A stretch of 64,000 bases of DNA from Pleurodeles waltl (GCF_031143425.1 NW_027150034.1:80001-144000), one strand, 5' to 3'. Shown: positions 11,020-24,513, numbered from the stretch's first letter. The notes: generated by a model from the sequence alone, not told the origin. Translations and numbers: made by a program.

Positions 11020-12740
11020 ATTTGGACGTGTCCACGTTGCGCTTTGGGGCGTGTCCTGTCGCGGGCGCTAGGCCTACCCACACAAGTGAGGTATCATTTT
11101 TATCGGGAGACTTGGGGGAACGCTGGGTGGAAGGAAATTTGTGGCTCCTCTCAGATTCCAGAACTTTCTGCCACAGAAATGTGAGGAACATGTGTTTTTT
11201 TAGCCAAATTTTGAGGTTTGCAAAGGATTCTGGGTAACAGAACATGGTCCGAGCCCCGCAAGTCACCCCTCCTTGGATTTCCCCTAGGTCTCTAGTTTTC
11301 AGAAATGAACAGGTTTGGTAGGTTTCCCTAGGTGCCGGCTGAGCTAGAGGCCAAAATCTACAGGTAGGCACTTCGCAAAAAACACCTCTGTTTTCTTTCA
11401 AAAATTTGGATGTGTCCACTTTGCGCTTTGGGGCATTTCCTGTCGCGGGCGCTAGGCCTACCCACACAAGTGAGGTATCATTTTTATCGGGAGACTTGGG
11501 GGAACGCTGGGTGGAAGGAAATTTGTGGCTCCTCTCAGATTCCAGAACTTTCTGCCACAGAAATCTGAGGAACATGAGTTTTTTTAGCCACATTTTGAGG
11601 TTTGCAAAGGATTCTGGGTAACAGAACCTGGTCCGAGCCCCGCAAGTCACCCCTCCTTGGATTTCCCCTAGGTCTCTAGTTTTCAGAAATGCACAGGTTT
11701 GGTAGGTTTCCCTAGGTGCCGGATGAGCTAGAGGCCAAAATCTACAGGTAGGCACTTCGCAAAAAACACCTCTGTTTTCTTTAAAAAATTTGGATGTGTC
11801 CACGTTGCGCTTTGGGGCGTTTCCTGTCGCGGGTGCTAGGCCTACCCACACAAGTGAGGTATCATTTTTATCGGGAGACTTGGGGGAACGCTGGGTGGAA
11901 GGAAATTTGTGGCTCCTCTCAGATTCCAGAACTTTCTGCCACAGAAATGTGAGGAACATGTGTTTTTTTAGCCACATTTTGAGGTTTGCAAAGGATTCTG
12001 AGTAACAGAACCTGGTCCGAGCCCCGCAAGTTACCCCTCCATGGATTCCCCTACGTCTCTAGTTTTCAGAAATGCACAGGTTTGGTAGGTTTCCCTGGGT
12101 TCCGGCTGAGCTAGAGGTCAAAATCTACAGGTAGGCACTTCGCAAAAAACATCTCTGTTTTCTTTCAAAAATGTGGATGTGTCCACGTTGCGCTTTGGGG
12201 CGTTTCCTGTCGCGGGTGCTAAGCCTACCCACACAAGTGAGGTATCATTTTTATCGGGAGACTTGGGGGAACGCTGGGTGGAAGGAAATTTGTGGCTCCT
12301 CTCAGATTCCAGAACTTTCTGCCACAGAAATGTGAGGAACATGTGTTTTTTTAGCCAAATTTTGAGGTTTGCAAAGGATTCTGGGTAACAGAACCTGGTC
12401 CGAGCCCCGCAAGTCACCCCTCCTTGGATTTCCCCTAGGTCTCTAGTTTTCAGAAATGAACAGGTTTGGTAGGTTTCCCTAGGAGCTGGCTGAGCTAGAG
12501 GCCAAAATCTACAGGTAGGCACTTCGCAAAAAACACCTCTGTTTTCTTTCAAAAATTTGGATGTGTCCATGTTGTGCTTTGGGGCATTTCCTGTCGCGGG
12601 CTCTAGGCCTACCCACACAAGTGAGGTATCATTTTTTTCGGGAGACTTGGGGGAACGCTGGGTGGAATGAAATTTGTGGCTCCTCTCAGATTCCAGAACT
12701 TTCTGCCACAGAAATTTGAGGAACATGTGTTTTGTTAGCC
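11020..12740. repeat. J-family block shared with 22.9-24.6 kb
   Basis: Part of a longer duplication (about 10790-13197 against 22667-25074, offset 11877 bp, 31 monomers). Shared markers include 'aacatgagttttttt' near 11573/23450, 'gccggatgagc' near 11719/23596, and 'aaatttgaggaac' near 12714/24591. Differences are single bases, such as 'ccactttgcgc' at 11417 against 'ccacgttgcgc' in the copy. Confidence 0.88.
12637..12651 (+). promoter_or_regulatory. near-CENP-B-box motif 5
   Basis: In the 384-bp unit at 12414, immediately before the first a-f array. Confidence 0.25.
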
Positions 12741-15038
12741 AAATTTTGAGGTTTGCAAAGGATTCTGGGTTACAGAACCTGGTCCGAGCACCGCAAGTCA
12801 CCCCTCCTTGGATTCCCCTAGGTCTCTAGTTTCCAGAAATGCACAGGTTTGGTAGGTTTCCCTAGGTGCTGGCTGAGCTAGAGGCCAAAATCTACAGGTA
12901 GGCACTTCGCAAAAAACACCTCTGTTTTCTTTCAAAAATTTGGATGTGTCCACGTTGCGCTTTGGGGCGTTTCCTGTCGTGGGCGCTAGGCCTACCCACA
13001 CAAGTGAGGTATCATTTTTATCGGGAGACTTGGGGGAACGCTGGGTGGAAGGAAATTTGTGGCTCCTCTCAGATTCCAGAACTTTCTGCCACAGAAATGT
13101 GAGGAACATGTGTTTTTTTAGCCAAATTTTGAGGTTTGCAAAGGATTCTGGGTAACAGAACCTGGTCCGAGCCCCGCAAGTCACCCCTCCTTGGATTCCC
13201 CTAGGTCTCTAGTTTTCAGAAATGCACAGGTCTGGTAGGTTTCCATAGTTGTCGGCTGAGCTAGAGGCCAAAATCTACAGGTAGGCACTTTGCAAAAAAC
13301 ACCTCTGTTTTCTTTCAAAAATTTGGATGTGTCCACGTTGCGCTTTGGGGCGTTTCCTGTCGCGGGCGCTAGGCCTACCCACACAAGTGAGGTATCATTT
13401 TTATCGGGAGACTTGGGGGAACGCTGGGTGGAAGGAAATTTGTGGCTCCTCTCAGATTCCAGAACTTTCTGCCACAGAAATTTGAGGAACATGTGTTTTT
13501 TTAGCCAAATTTTTAGGTTTGCAAAGGATTCTGGGTAACAGAACCTGGTCCGAGCCCCGCAAGTCACCCCTCCTTGGATTCCCCTAGGTCTCTAGTTTTC
13601 AGAAATGCACAGGTTTGGTAGGTTTCCCTAGGTGCCGGCTGAGCTAGAGGCCAAAATCTACAGGTAGGCACTTTGCAAAAAACACCTCTGTTTTCTTTCA
13701 AAAATGTGGATGTGTCCACGTTGCGCTTTGGGGCGTTTCCTGTCGCGGACACTAGGCCTACCCACACAAGTGAGGTATCATTTTTATCGGGAGACTTGGG
13801 GGAACGCTGAGTGGAAGGAAATTTGTGGCTCCTCTCAGATTCCAGAACTTTCTGCCACAGAAATGTGAGGAACATGTGTTTTTTTAGCCAAATTTTGAGG
13901 TTTGCAAAGGATTCTGGGTAACAGAAACTGGTCCGAGCCCTGCAAGTCACCCCTCCTTGGATTCCCCTAGGTCTTTAGTTTTCAGAAATGCACAGGTTTG
14001 GTAGGTTTCCCTAGGTGCCGGCTGAGCTAGAGGCCAAAATCTACAGGTAGGCACTTCGCAAAAAATACCTCTGTTTTCTTTAAAAAATGTGGATGTGTCC
14101 ACGTTGCGCTTTGGGGCGTTTCCTGTCGCGGGCGCTAGGCCTACCCACACAAGTGAGTTATCATTTTTATCGGGAGACTTGGGGGAACGCTGGGTGGAAG
14201 GAAATTTGTGGCTCCTCTCAGATTCCAGAACTTTCTGCCACAGAAATGTGAGGAACATGTGTTTTTTTAGCCAAATTTTGAGGTTTGCAAAGGATTCTGG
14301 GTAACAGAACCTGGTCTGAGCCCCGCAAGTCAGCCCTCCTTGGATTCCCCTAGGTCTCTAGTTTTCAGAAATGCACAGGTTTGGTAGGTTTCCCTAGGTG
14401 CCGGCTGAGCTAGAGGCCAAACTCTACAGGTAGGCACTTCGCAAAAAACACCTCTGTTTTCTTTAAAAAATTTGGATGTGTCCACGTTGCGCTTTGGGGC
14501 GTTTCCTGTCGCGGGTGCTAGGCCTACCCACACAAGTGAGGTATAATTTTTATCGGGAGACTTGGGGGAACGCTGGGTGGAATGAAATTTGTGGCTCCTC
14601 TCAGATTCCAGAACTTTCTGCCACAGAAATGTGAGGAACATGTGTTTTTTTAGCTAAATTTTTAGATTTGCAAAGGATTCTGGGTAACAGAACCTGGTCC
14701 GAGCCCCGCAAGTTACCCCTCCATGGATTCCCCTAGGTCTCTAGTTTTCAGAAATGCACAGGTTTGGTAGGTTTCCCTAGGTGCCGGCTGAGCTAGAGGC
14801 CAAAATCTACAGGTAGGCACTTCGCAAAAAACACCTCTGTTTTCTTTCAAAAATTTGGATGTGTCCACGTTGCGCTTTGGGGCGTTTCCTGTCGCGGGCG
14901 CTAGGCCTACCCACACAAGTGAGGTATCATTTTTATCGGGAGACTTGGGGGAACGCTGGATGGAAGGAAATTTGTGGCTCCTCTCAGATTCCAGAACTTT
15001 CTGCCACAGAAATGTGAGGAACATGTGTTTTTTTAGCC
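12741..15038. repeat. six-monomer higher-order unit a-b-c-d-e-f
   Basis: Six distinguishable monomers of exactly 383 bp start at 12798 (a: 'gtgctggctg', 'gtcgtggg'), 13181 (b: 'tccatagttgtcgg'), 13564 (c: 'ggacacta', 'gctgagtgg'), 13947 (d: 'gtctttag', 'aaaaaatacc'), 14330 (e: 'caaactctac', 'agctaaatttttag') and 14713 (f: 'ctccatgg', 'gctggatgg'). The order repeats from 15096. The 2298-bp period is the clearest higher-order repeat in the window. Confidence 0.92.
13181..13563. repeat. reference 383-bp monomer (type b)
   Basis: Typical unit of the common length, reading 'ggattcccc' with one fewer T than the 384-bp form. It carries the type-b marker 'tccatagttgtcgg'. Unit starts from 12798 to 21224 are spaced by exactly 383 bp, 22 times in a row. 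Confidence 0.95.
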
Positions 15039-17148
15039 AAATTTTGAGGTTTGCAAAGGATTCTGGGTTACAGAACCTGGTCCGAGCACCGCAAGTCACC
15101 CCTCCTTGGATTCCCCTAGGTCTCTAGTTTCCAGAAATGCACAGGTTTGGTAGGTTTCCCTAGGTGCTGGCTGAGCTAGAGGCCAAAATCTACAGGTAGG
15201 CACTTCGCAAAAAACACCTCTGTTTTCTTTCAAAAATTTGGATGTGTCCACGTTGCGCTTTGGGGCGTTTCCTGTCGTGGGCGCTAGGCCTACCCACACA
15301 AGTGAGGTATCATTTTTATCGGGAGACTTGGGGGAACGCTGGGTGGAAGGAAATTTGTGGCTCCTCTCAGATTCCAGAACTTTCTGCCACAGAAATGTGA
15401 GGAACATGTGTTTTTTTAGCCAAATTTTGAGGTTTGCAAAGGATTCTGGGTAACAGAACCTGGTCCGAGCCCCGCAAGTCACCCCTCCTTGGATTCCCCT
15501 AGGTCTCTAGTTTTCAGAAATGCACAGGTCTGGTAGGTTTCCATAGTTGTCGGCTGAGCTAGAGGCCAAAATCTACAGGTAGGCACTTCGCAAAAAACAC
15601 CTCTGTTTTCTTTCAAAAATTTGGATGTGTCCACGTTGCGCTTTGGGGCGTTTCCTGTCGCGGGCGCTAGGCCTACCCACACAAGTGAGGTATCATTTTT
15701 ATCGGGAGACTTGGGGGAACGCTGGGTGGAAGGAAATTTGTGGCTCCTCTCAGATTCCAGAACTTTCTGCCACAGAAATGTGAGGAACATGTGTTTTTTT
15801 AGCCAAATTTTTAGGTTTGCAAAGGATTCTGGGTAACAGAACCTGGTCCGAGCCCCGCAAGTCACCCCTCCTTGGATTCCCCTAGGTCTCTAGTTTTCAG
15901 AAATGCACAGGTTTGGTAGGTTTCCCTAGGTGCCGGCTGAGCTAGAGGCCAAAATCTACAGGTAGGCACTTTGCAAAAAACACCTCTGTTTTCTTTCAAA
16001 AATGTGGATGTGTCCACGTTGCGCTTTGGGGCGTTTCCTGTCGCGGACACTAGGCCTACCCACACAAGTGAGGTATCATTTTTATCGGGAGACTTGGGGG
16101 AACGCTGAGTGGAAGGAAATTTGTGGCTCCTCTCAGATTCCAGAACTTTCTGCCACAGAAATGTGAGGAACATGTGTTTTTTTAGCCAAATTTTGAGGTT
16201 TGCAAAGGATTCTGGGTAACAGAAACTGGTCCGAGCCCTGCAAGTCACCCCTCCTTGGATTCCCCTAGGTCTTTAGTTTTCAGAAATGCACAGGTTTGGT
16301 AGGTTTCCCTAGGTGCCGGCTGAGCTAGAGGCCAAAATCTACAGGTAGGCACTTCGCAAAAAATACCTCTGTTTTTTTTAAAAAATGTGGATGTGTCCAC
16401 GTTGCGCTTTGGGGCGTTTCCTGTCGCGGGCGCTAGGCCTACCCACACAAGTGAGGTATCATTTTTATCGGGAGACTTGGGGGAACGCTGGGTGGAAGGA
16501 AATTTGTGGCTCCTCTCAGATTCCAGAACTTTCTGCCACAGAAATGTGAGGAACATGTGTTTTTTTAGCCAAATTTTGAGGTTTGCAAAGGATTCTGGGT
16601 AACAGAACCTGGTCTGAGCCCCGCAAGTCAGCCCTCCTTGGATTCCCCTAGGTCTCTAGTTTTCAGAAATGCACAGGTTTGGTAGGTTTCCCTAGGTGCC
16701 GGCTGAGCTAGAGGCCAAACTCTACAGGTAGGCACTTCGCAAAAAACACCTCTGTTTTCTTTAAAAAATTTGGATGTGTCCACGTTGCGCTTTGGGGCGT
16801 TTCCTGTCGCGGGTGCTAGGCCTACCCACACAAGTGAGGTATAATTTTTATCGGGAGACTTGGGGGAACGCTGGGTGGAATGAAATTTGTGGCTCCTCTC
16901 AGATTCCAGAACTTTCTGCCACAGAAATGTGAGGAACATGTGTTTTTTTAGCTAAATTTTTAGATTTGCAAAGGATTCTGGGTAACAGAACCTGGTCCGA
17001 GCCCCGCAAGTTACCACTCCATGGATTCCCCTAGGTCTCTAGTTTTCAGAAATGCACACGTTTGGTAGGTTTCCCTAGGTGCCGGCTGAGCTAGAGGCCA
17101 AAATCTACAGGTAGGCACTTCGCAAAAAACACCTCTGTTTTCTTTCAA
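15039..17148. repeat. a-f unit, second round, ending in an f/c hybrid
   Basis: Repeats the preceding six-monomer order at an offset of 2298 bp with few substitutions, for example 'gaggtatc' at 16454 against 'gagttatc' at 14156. The sixth monomer (17011) starts as type f with the private change 'ttaccactcc', then changes to type c at about 17149. Confidence 0.9.
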
Positions 17149-20100
17149 AAATGTGGATGTGTCCACGTTGCGCTTTGGGGCGTTTCCTGTCGCGGACGCT
17201 AGGCCTACCCACACAAGTGAGGTATCATTTTTATCGGGAGACTTGGGGGAACGCTGAGTGGAAGGAAATTTGTGGCTCCTCTCAGATTCCAGAACTTTCT
17301 GCCACAGAAATGTGAGGAACATGTGTTTTTTTAGCCAAATTTTGAGGTTTGCAAAGGATTCTGGGTAACAGAAACTGGTCCGAGCCCTGCAAGTCACCCC
17401 TCCTTGGATTCCCCTAGGTCTTTAGTTTTCAGAAATGCACAGGTTTGGTAGGTTTCCCTAGGTGCCGGCTGAGCTAGAGGCCAAAATCTACAGGTAGGCA
17501 CTTCGCAAAAAATACCTCTGTTTTCTTTAAAAAATGTGGATGTGTCCACGTTGCGCTTTGGGGCGTTTCCTGTCGCGGGCGCTAGGCCTACCCACACAAG
17601 TGAGTTATCATTTTTATCGGGAGACTTGGGGGAACGCTGGGTGGAAGGAAATTTGTGGCTCCTCTCAGATTCCAGAACTTTCTGCCACAGAAATGTGAGG
17701 AACATGTGTTTTTTTAGCCAAATTTTGAGGTTTGCAAAGGATTCTGGGTAACAGAACCTGGTCTGAGCCCCGCAAGTCAGCCCTCCTTGGATTCCCCTAG
17801 GTCTCTAGTTTTCAGAAATGCACAGGTTTGGTAGGTTTCCCTAGGTGCCGGCTGAGCTAGAGGCCAAACTCTACAGGTAGGCACTTCGCAAAAAACACCT
17901 CTGTTTTCTTTAAAAAATTTGGATGTGTCCACGTTGCGCTTTGGGGCGTTTCCTGTCGCGGGTGCTAGGCCTACCCACACAAGTGAGGTATAATTTTTAT
18001 CGGGAGACTTGGGGGAACGCTGGGTGGAATGAAATTTGTGGCTCCTCTCAGATTCCAGAACTTTCTGCCACAGAAATGTGAGGAACATGTGTTTTTTTAG
18101 CTAAATTTTTAGATTTGCAAAGGATTCTGGGTAACAGAACCTGGTCCGAGCCCCGCAAGTTACCCCTCCATGGATTCCCCTAGGTCTCTAGTTTTCAGAA
18201 ATGCACAGGTTTGGTAGGTTTCCCTAGGTGCCGGCTGAGCTAGAGGCCAAAATCTACAGGTAGGCACTTCGCAAAAAACACCTCTGTTTTCTTTCAAAAA
18301 TTTGGATGTGTCCACGTTGCGCTTTGGGGCGTTTCCTGTCGCGGGCGCTAGGCCTACCCACACAAGTGAGGTATCATTTTTATCGGGAGACTTGGGGGAA
18401 CGCTGGATGGAAGGAAATTTGTGGCTCCTCTCAGATTCCAGAACTTTCTGCCACAGAAATGTGAGGAACATGTGTTTTTTTAGCCAAATTTTGAGGTTTG
18501 CAAAGGATTCTGGGTTACAGAACCTGGTCCGAGCACCGCAAGTCACCCCTCCTTGGATTCCCCTAGGTCTCTAGTTTCCAGAAATGCACAGGTTTGGTAG
18601 GTTTCCCTAGGTGCTGGCTGAGCTAGAGGCCAAAATCTACAGGTAGGCACTTCGCAAAAAACACCTCTGTTTTCTTTCAAAAATTTGGATGTGTCCACGT
18701 TGCGCTTTGGGGCGTTTCCTGTCGTGGGCGCTAGGCCTACCCACACAAGTGAGGTATCATTTTTATCGGGAGACTTGGGGGAACGCTGGGTGGAAGGAAA
18801 TTTGTGGCTCCTCTCAGATTCCAGAACTTTCTGCCACAGAAATGTGAGGAACATGTGTTTTTTTAGCCAAATTTTGAGGTTTGCAAAGGATTCTGGGTAA
18901 CAGAACCTGGTCCGAGCCCCGCAAGTCACCCCTCCTTGGATTCCCCTAGGTCTCTAGTTTTCAGAAATGCACAGGTCTGGTAGGTTTCCATAGTTGTCGG
19001 CTGAGCTAGAGGCCAAAATCTACAGGTAGGCACTTCGCAAAAAACACCTCTGTTTTCTTTCAAAAATTTGGATGTGTCCACGTTGCGCTTTGGGGCGTTT
19101 CCTGTCGCGGGCGCTAGGCCTACCCACACAAGTGAGGTATCATTTTTATCGGGAGACTTGGGGGAACGCTGGGTGGAAGGAAATTTGTGGCTCCTCTCAG
19201 ATTCCAGAACTTTCTGCCACAGAAATGTGAGGAACATGTGTTTTTTTAGCCAAATTTTTAGGTTTGCAAAGGATTCTGGGTAACAGAACCTGGTCCGAGC
19301 CCCGCAAGTCACCCCTCCTTGGATTCCCCTAGGTCTCTAGTTTTCAGAAATGCACAGGTTTGGTAGGTTTCCCTAGGTGCCGGCTGAGCTAGAGGCCAAA
19401 ATCTACAGGTAGGCACTTTGCAAAAAACACCTCTGTTTTCTTTCAAAAATGTGGATGTGTCCACGTTGCGCTTTGGGGCGTTTCCTGTCGCGGACACTAG
19501 GCCTACCCACACAAGTGAGGTATCATTTTTATCGGGAGACTTGGGGGAACGCTGAGTGGAAGGAAATTTGTGGCTCCTCTCAGATTCCAGAACTTTCTGC
19601 CACAGAAATGTGAGGAACATGTGTTTTTTTAGCCAAATTTTGAGGTTTGCAAAGGATTCTGGGTAACAGAAACTGGTCCGAGCCCTGCAAGTCACCCCTC
19701 CTTGGATTCCCCTAGGTCTTTAGTTTTCAGAAATGCACAGGTTTGGTAGGTTTCCCTAGGTGCCGGCTGAGCTAGAGGCCAAAATCTACAGGTAGGCACT
19801 TCGCAAAAAATACCTCTGTTTTTTTTAAAAAATGTGGATGTGTCCACGTTGCGCTTTGGGGCGTTTCCTGTCGCGGGCGCTAGGCCTACCCACACAAGTG
19901 AGGTATCATTTTTATCGGGAGACTTGGGGGAACGCTGGGTGGAAGGAAATTTGTGGCTCCTCTCAGATTCCAGAACTTTCTGCCACAGAAATGTGAGGAA
20001 CATGTGTTTTTTTAGCCAAATTTTGAGGTTTGCAAAGGATTCTGGGTAACAGAACCTGGTCTGAGCCCCGCAAGTCAGCCCTCCTTGGATTCCCCTAGGT

Positions 20101-20595
20101 CTCTAGTTTTCAGAAATGCACAGGTTTGGTAGGTTTCCCTAGGTGCCGGCTGAGCTAGAGGCCAAAATCTACAGGTAGGCACTTCGCAAAAAACACCTCT
20201 GTTTTCTTTAAAAAATTTGGATGTGTCCACGTTGCGCTTTGGGGCGTTTCCTGTCGCGGGTGCTAGGCCTACCCACACAAGTGAGGTATAATTTTTATCG
20301 GGAGACTTGGGGGAACGCTGGGTGGAATGAAATTTGTGGCTCCTCTCAGATTCCAGAACTTTCTGCCACAGAAATGTGAGGAACATGTGTTTTTTTAGCT
20401 AAATTTTTAGATTTGCAAAGGATTCTGGGTAACAGAACCTGGTCCGAGCCCCGCAAGTTACCACTCCATGGATTCCCCTAGGTCTCTAGTTTTCAGAAAT
20501 GCACAGGTTTGGTAGGTTTCCCTAGGTGCCGGCTGAGCTAGAGGCCAAAATCTACAGGTAGGCACTTCGCAAAAAACACCTCTGTTTTCTTTCAA
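17149..20595. repeat. 3447-bp tandem duplicate of 13702-17148
   Basis: Nine monomers (c-right, d, e, f, a, b, c, d, e, f-left) match 13702-17148 at an offset of exactly 3447 bp. Private variants travel with it: 'gagttatc' at 14156/17603, the T-rich 'gtttttttta' near 16373/19819, and 'ttaccactcc' near 17012/20459. The join at about 17149 is the breakpoint of an unequal exchange between an f and a c monomer. Confidence 0.92.
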
Positions 20596-22666
20596 AAATT
20601 TGGATGTGTCCACGTTGCGCTTTGGGGCGTTTCCTGTCGCGGGCGCTAGGCCTACCCACACAAGTGAGGTATCATTTTTATCGGGAGACTTGGGGGAACG
20701 CTGGATGGAAGGAAATTTGTGGCTCCTCTCAGATTCCAGAACTTTCTGCCACAGAAATGTGAGGAACATGTGTTTTTTTAGCCAAATTTTGAGGTTTGCA
20801 AAGGATTCTTGGTAACAGAACCTGGTCCGAGCCCCGCAAGTTACACCTCCTTGGATTCCCCTAGGTCTCTAGTTGTCAGAAATGCACAGGTTTGGTAGGT
20901 TTCCCTAGGTGCCGGCTGAGTTAGAGGCCAAAATCTACAGGTAGGCACTTCGCAAAAAACACCTCTGTTTTCTTTCAAAAATTTGGATGTGTCCACGTTG
21001 CGCTTTGGGGCGTTTCGTGTCACGGGCGCTAGGCCTACCCACACAAGTGAGGTATCATTTTTATCGGGAGACTTGGGGGAACGCTGGGTGGAAGGAAATT
21101 TGTGGCTCCTCTCAGATTCCAGAACTTTCTGCCACAGAAATGTGAGGAACATGTGTTTTTTTAGCCAAATTTTGAGGTTTACAAAGGATTCTGGGTAACA
21201 GAACCTCGTCCGAGCCCCGCAAGTCACCCCTCCTTGGATTTCCCCTAGGTCTCTAGTTTTCAGAAATGAACAGGTTTGGTAGGTTTCCCTAGGTGCCGGC
21301 TGAGCTAGAGGCCAAAATCTACAGGTAGGCACTTCGCAAAAAACACCTCTGTTTTCTTTCAAAAATTTGGATGTGTCCACGTTGTGCTTTGGGGCATTTC
21401 CTGTCGCGGGCTCTATGCCTACCCACACAAGTGAGGTATAATTTTTATCGGGAGACTTGGGGGAACGCTGGGTGGAATGAAATTTGTGGCTCCTCTCAGA
21501 TTCCAGAACTTTCTGCCACAGAAATGTGAGGAACATGTGTTTTGTTAGCCAAATTTTGAGGTTTGCAAAGGATTCTGGGTTACAGAACCTGGTCCGAGCC
21601 CCGCAAGTCACCCCTCCTTGGATTCCCCTAGGTCTTTAGTTTTCAGAAATGCACAGGTTTGGTAGGTTTCCCTAGGTGCTGGCTGAGCTAGAGGCCAAAA
21701 TCTACAGGTAGGCACTTCGCAAAAAACACCTCTGTTTTCTTTCAAAAATTTGGATGTGTCCACGTTGCGCTTTGGGGCGTTTCCTGTCGTGGGCGCTAGG
21801 CCTACCCACACAAGTGAGGTATCATTTTTATCGGGAGACTTGGGGGAACGCTGGGTGGAATGAAATTTGTGGCTCCTCTCAGATTCCAGAACTTTCTGCC
21901 ACAGAAATGTGAGGAACATGTGTTTTTTTAGCCAAATTTTGAGGTTTGCAAAGGATTCTGGGTAACAGAACCTGGTCCGAGCCCCGCAAGTCACCCCTCC
22001 TTGGATTCCCCTAGGTCTCTAGTTTTCAGAAATGCACAGGTTTGGTAGGTTTCCCTAGGTGCCGGCTGAGCTAGGGGCCAAAATCTACAGGTAGGCACTT
22101 CGCAAAAAACACCTCTGTTTTCTTTCAAAAATGTGTATGTGTCCACGTTGCGCTTTGGGGCGTTTCCTGTCGCGGGTGCTAGGCCTACCCACACAAGTGA
22201 GGTATCATTTTTATCGGGAGACTTGGGGGAACGCTGGGTGGAAGGAAATTTGTGGCTCCTCTCAGATTCCAGAACTTTCTGCCACAGAAATGTGAGGAAC
22301 ATGTGTTTTTTTAGCCACATTTTGAGGTTTGCAAAGGATTCTGAGTAACAGAACCTGGTCCGAGCCCCGCAAGTTACCCCTCCATGGATTCCCCTACGTC
22401 TCTAGTTTTCAGAAATGCACAGGTTTGGTAGGTTTCCCTGGGTTCCGGCTGAGCTAGAGGTCAAAATCTACAGGTAGGCACTTCGCAAAAAACACCTCTG
22501 TTTTCTTTCAAAAATGTGGATGTGTCCACGTTGCGCTTTGGGGCGTTTCCTGTCGCGGGTGCTAAGCCTACCCACACAAGTGAGGTATCATTTTTATCGG
22601 GAGACTTGGGGGAACGCTGGGTGGAAGAAAATTTGTGGCTCCTCTCAGATTCCAGAACTTTCTGCC
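20596..22666. repeat. g-h-a'-i-j segment
   Basis: Monomers start at 20841 (g: 'ctagttgtcag', 'gagttagagg', 'cgtgtcacggg'), 21224 (h: 'aatgaacagg', 'gttgtgc', 'ctctatgcc', 384 bp), 21608 (a': 'gtctttag' plus 'gtcgtggg'), 21991 (i: 'gctaggggcc', 'gtgtatgtgtcc') and 22374 (j: 'ctacgtctc', 'gggttccgg'). The g-h-a' order recurs at 34636-35785, 43064-44213 and 51111-52260. The g-h pair also recurs at 49195, 56858 and 58392. Confidence 0.88.
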
Positions 22667-24513
22667 ACAGAAATGTGAGGAACATGTGTTTTGTTAGCCA
22701 AATTTTGAGGTTTGCAAAGGATTCTGGGTAACAGAACCTGGTCCGAGCACCGCAAGTTACACCTCCTTGGATTCCCCTAGGTCTCTAGTTTTCAGAAATG
22801 CACAGGTTTGGTAGGTTTCCCTAGGTGCCGGCTGAGCTAGAGGCCAAAATCTACAGGTAGGCACTTCGCAAAAAACACCTCTGTTTTCTTTCAAAAATTT
22901 GGACGTGTCCACGTTGCGCTTTGGGGCGTGTCCTGTCGCGGGCGCTAGGCCTACCCACACAAGTGAGGTATCATTTTTATCGGGAGACTTGGGGGAACGC
23001 TGGGTGGAAGGAAATTTGTGGCTCCTCTCAGATTCCAGAACTTTCTGCCACAGAAATGTGAGGAACATGTGTTTTTTTAGCCAAATTTTGAGGTTTGCAA
23101 AGGATTCTGGGTAACAGAACATGGTCCGAGCCCCGCAAGTCACCCCTCCTTGGATTTCCCCTAGGTCTCTAGTTTTCAGAAATGAACAGGTTTGGTAGGT
23201 TTCCCTAGGTGCCGGCTGAGCTAGAGGCCAAAATCTACAGGTAGGCACTTCGCAAAAAACACCTCTGTTTTCTTTCAAAAATTTGGATGTGTCCACGTTG
23301 CGCTTTGGGGCATTTCCTGTCGCGGGCGCTAGGCCTACCCACACAAGTGAGGTATCATTTTTATCGGGAGACTTGGGGGAACGCTGGGTGGAAGGAAATT
23401 TGTGGCTCCTCTCAGATTCCAGAACTTTCTGCCACAGAAATCTGAGGAACATGAGTTTTTTTAGCCACATTTTGAGGTTTGCAAAGGATTCTGGGTAACA
23501 GAACCTGGTCCGAGCCCCGCAAGTCACCCCTCCTTGGATTTCCCCTAGGTCTCTAGTTTTCAGAAATGCACAGGTTTGGTAGGTTTCCCTAGGTGCCGGA
23601 TGAGCTAGAGGCCAAAATCTACAGGTAGGCACTTCGCAAAAAACACCTCTGTTTTCTTTAAAAAATTTGGATGTGTCCACGTTGCGCTTTGGGGCGTTTC
23701 CTGTCGCGGGTGCTAGGCCTACCCACACAAGTGAGGTATCATTTTTATCGGGAGACTTGGGGGAACGCTGGGTGGAAGGAAATTTGTGGCTCCTCTCAGA
23801 TTCCAGAACTTTCTGCCACAGAAATGTGAGGAACATGTGTTTTTTTAGCCACATTTTGAGGTTTGCAAAGGATTCTGAGTAACAGAACCTGGTCCGAGCC
23901 CCGCAAGTTACCCCTCCATGGATTCCCCTACGTCTCTAGTTTTCAGAAATGCACAGGTTTGGTAGGTTTCCCTGGGTTCCGGCTGAGCTAGAGGTCAAAA
24001 TCTACAGGTAGGCACTTCGCAAAAAACACCTCTGTTTTCTTTCAAAAATGTGGATGTGTCCACGTTGCGCTTTGGGGCGTTTCCTGTCGCGGGTGCTAAG
24101 CCTACCCACACAAGTGAGGTATCATTTTTATCGGGAGACTTGGGGGAACGCTGGGTGGAAGGAAATTTGTGGCTCCTCTCAGATTCCAGAACTTTCTGCC
24201 ACAGAAATGTGAGGAACATGTGTTTTTTTAGCCAAATTTTGAGGTTTGCAAAGGATTCTGGGTAACAGAACCTGGTCCGAGCCCCGCAAGTCACCCCTCC
24301 TTGGATTTCCCCTAGGTCTCTAGTTTTCAGAAATGAACAGGTTTGGTAGGTTTCCCTAGGAGCCGGCTGAGGTAGAGGCCAAAATCTACAGGTAGGCACT
24401 TCGCAAAAAACACCTCTGTTTTCTTTCAAAAATTTGGATGTGTCCATGTTGTGCTTTGGGGCATTTCCTGTCGCGGGCTCTAGGCCTACCCACACAAGTG
24501 AGGTATCATTTTT

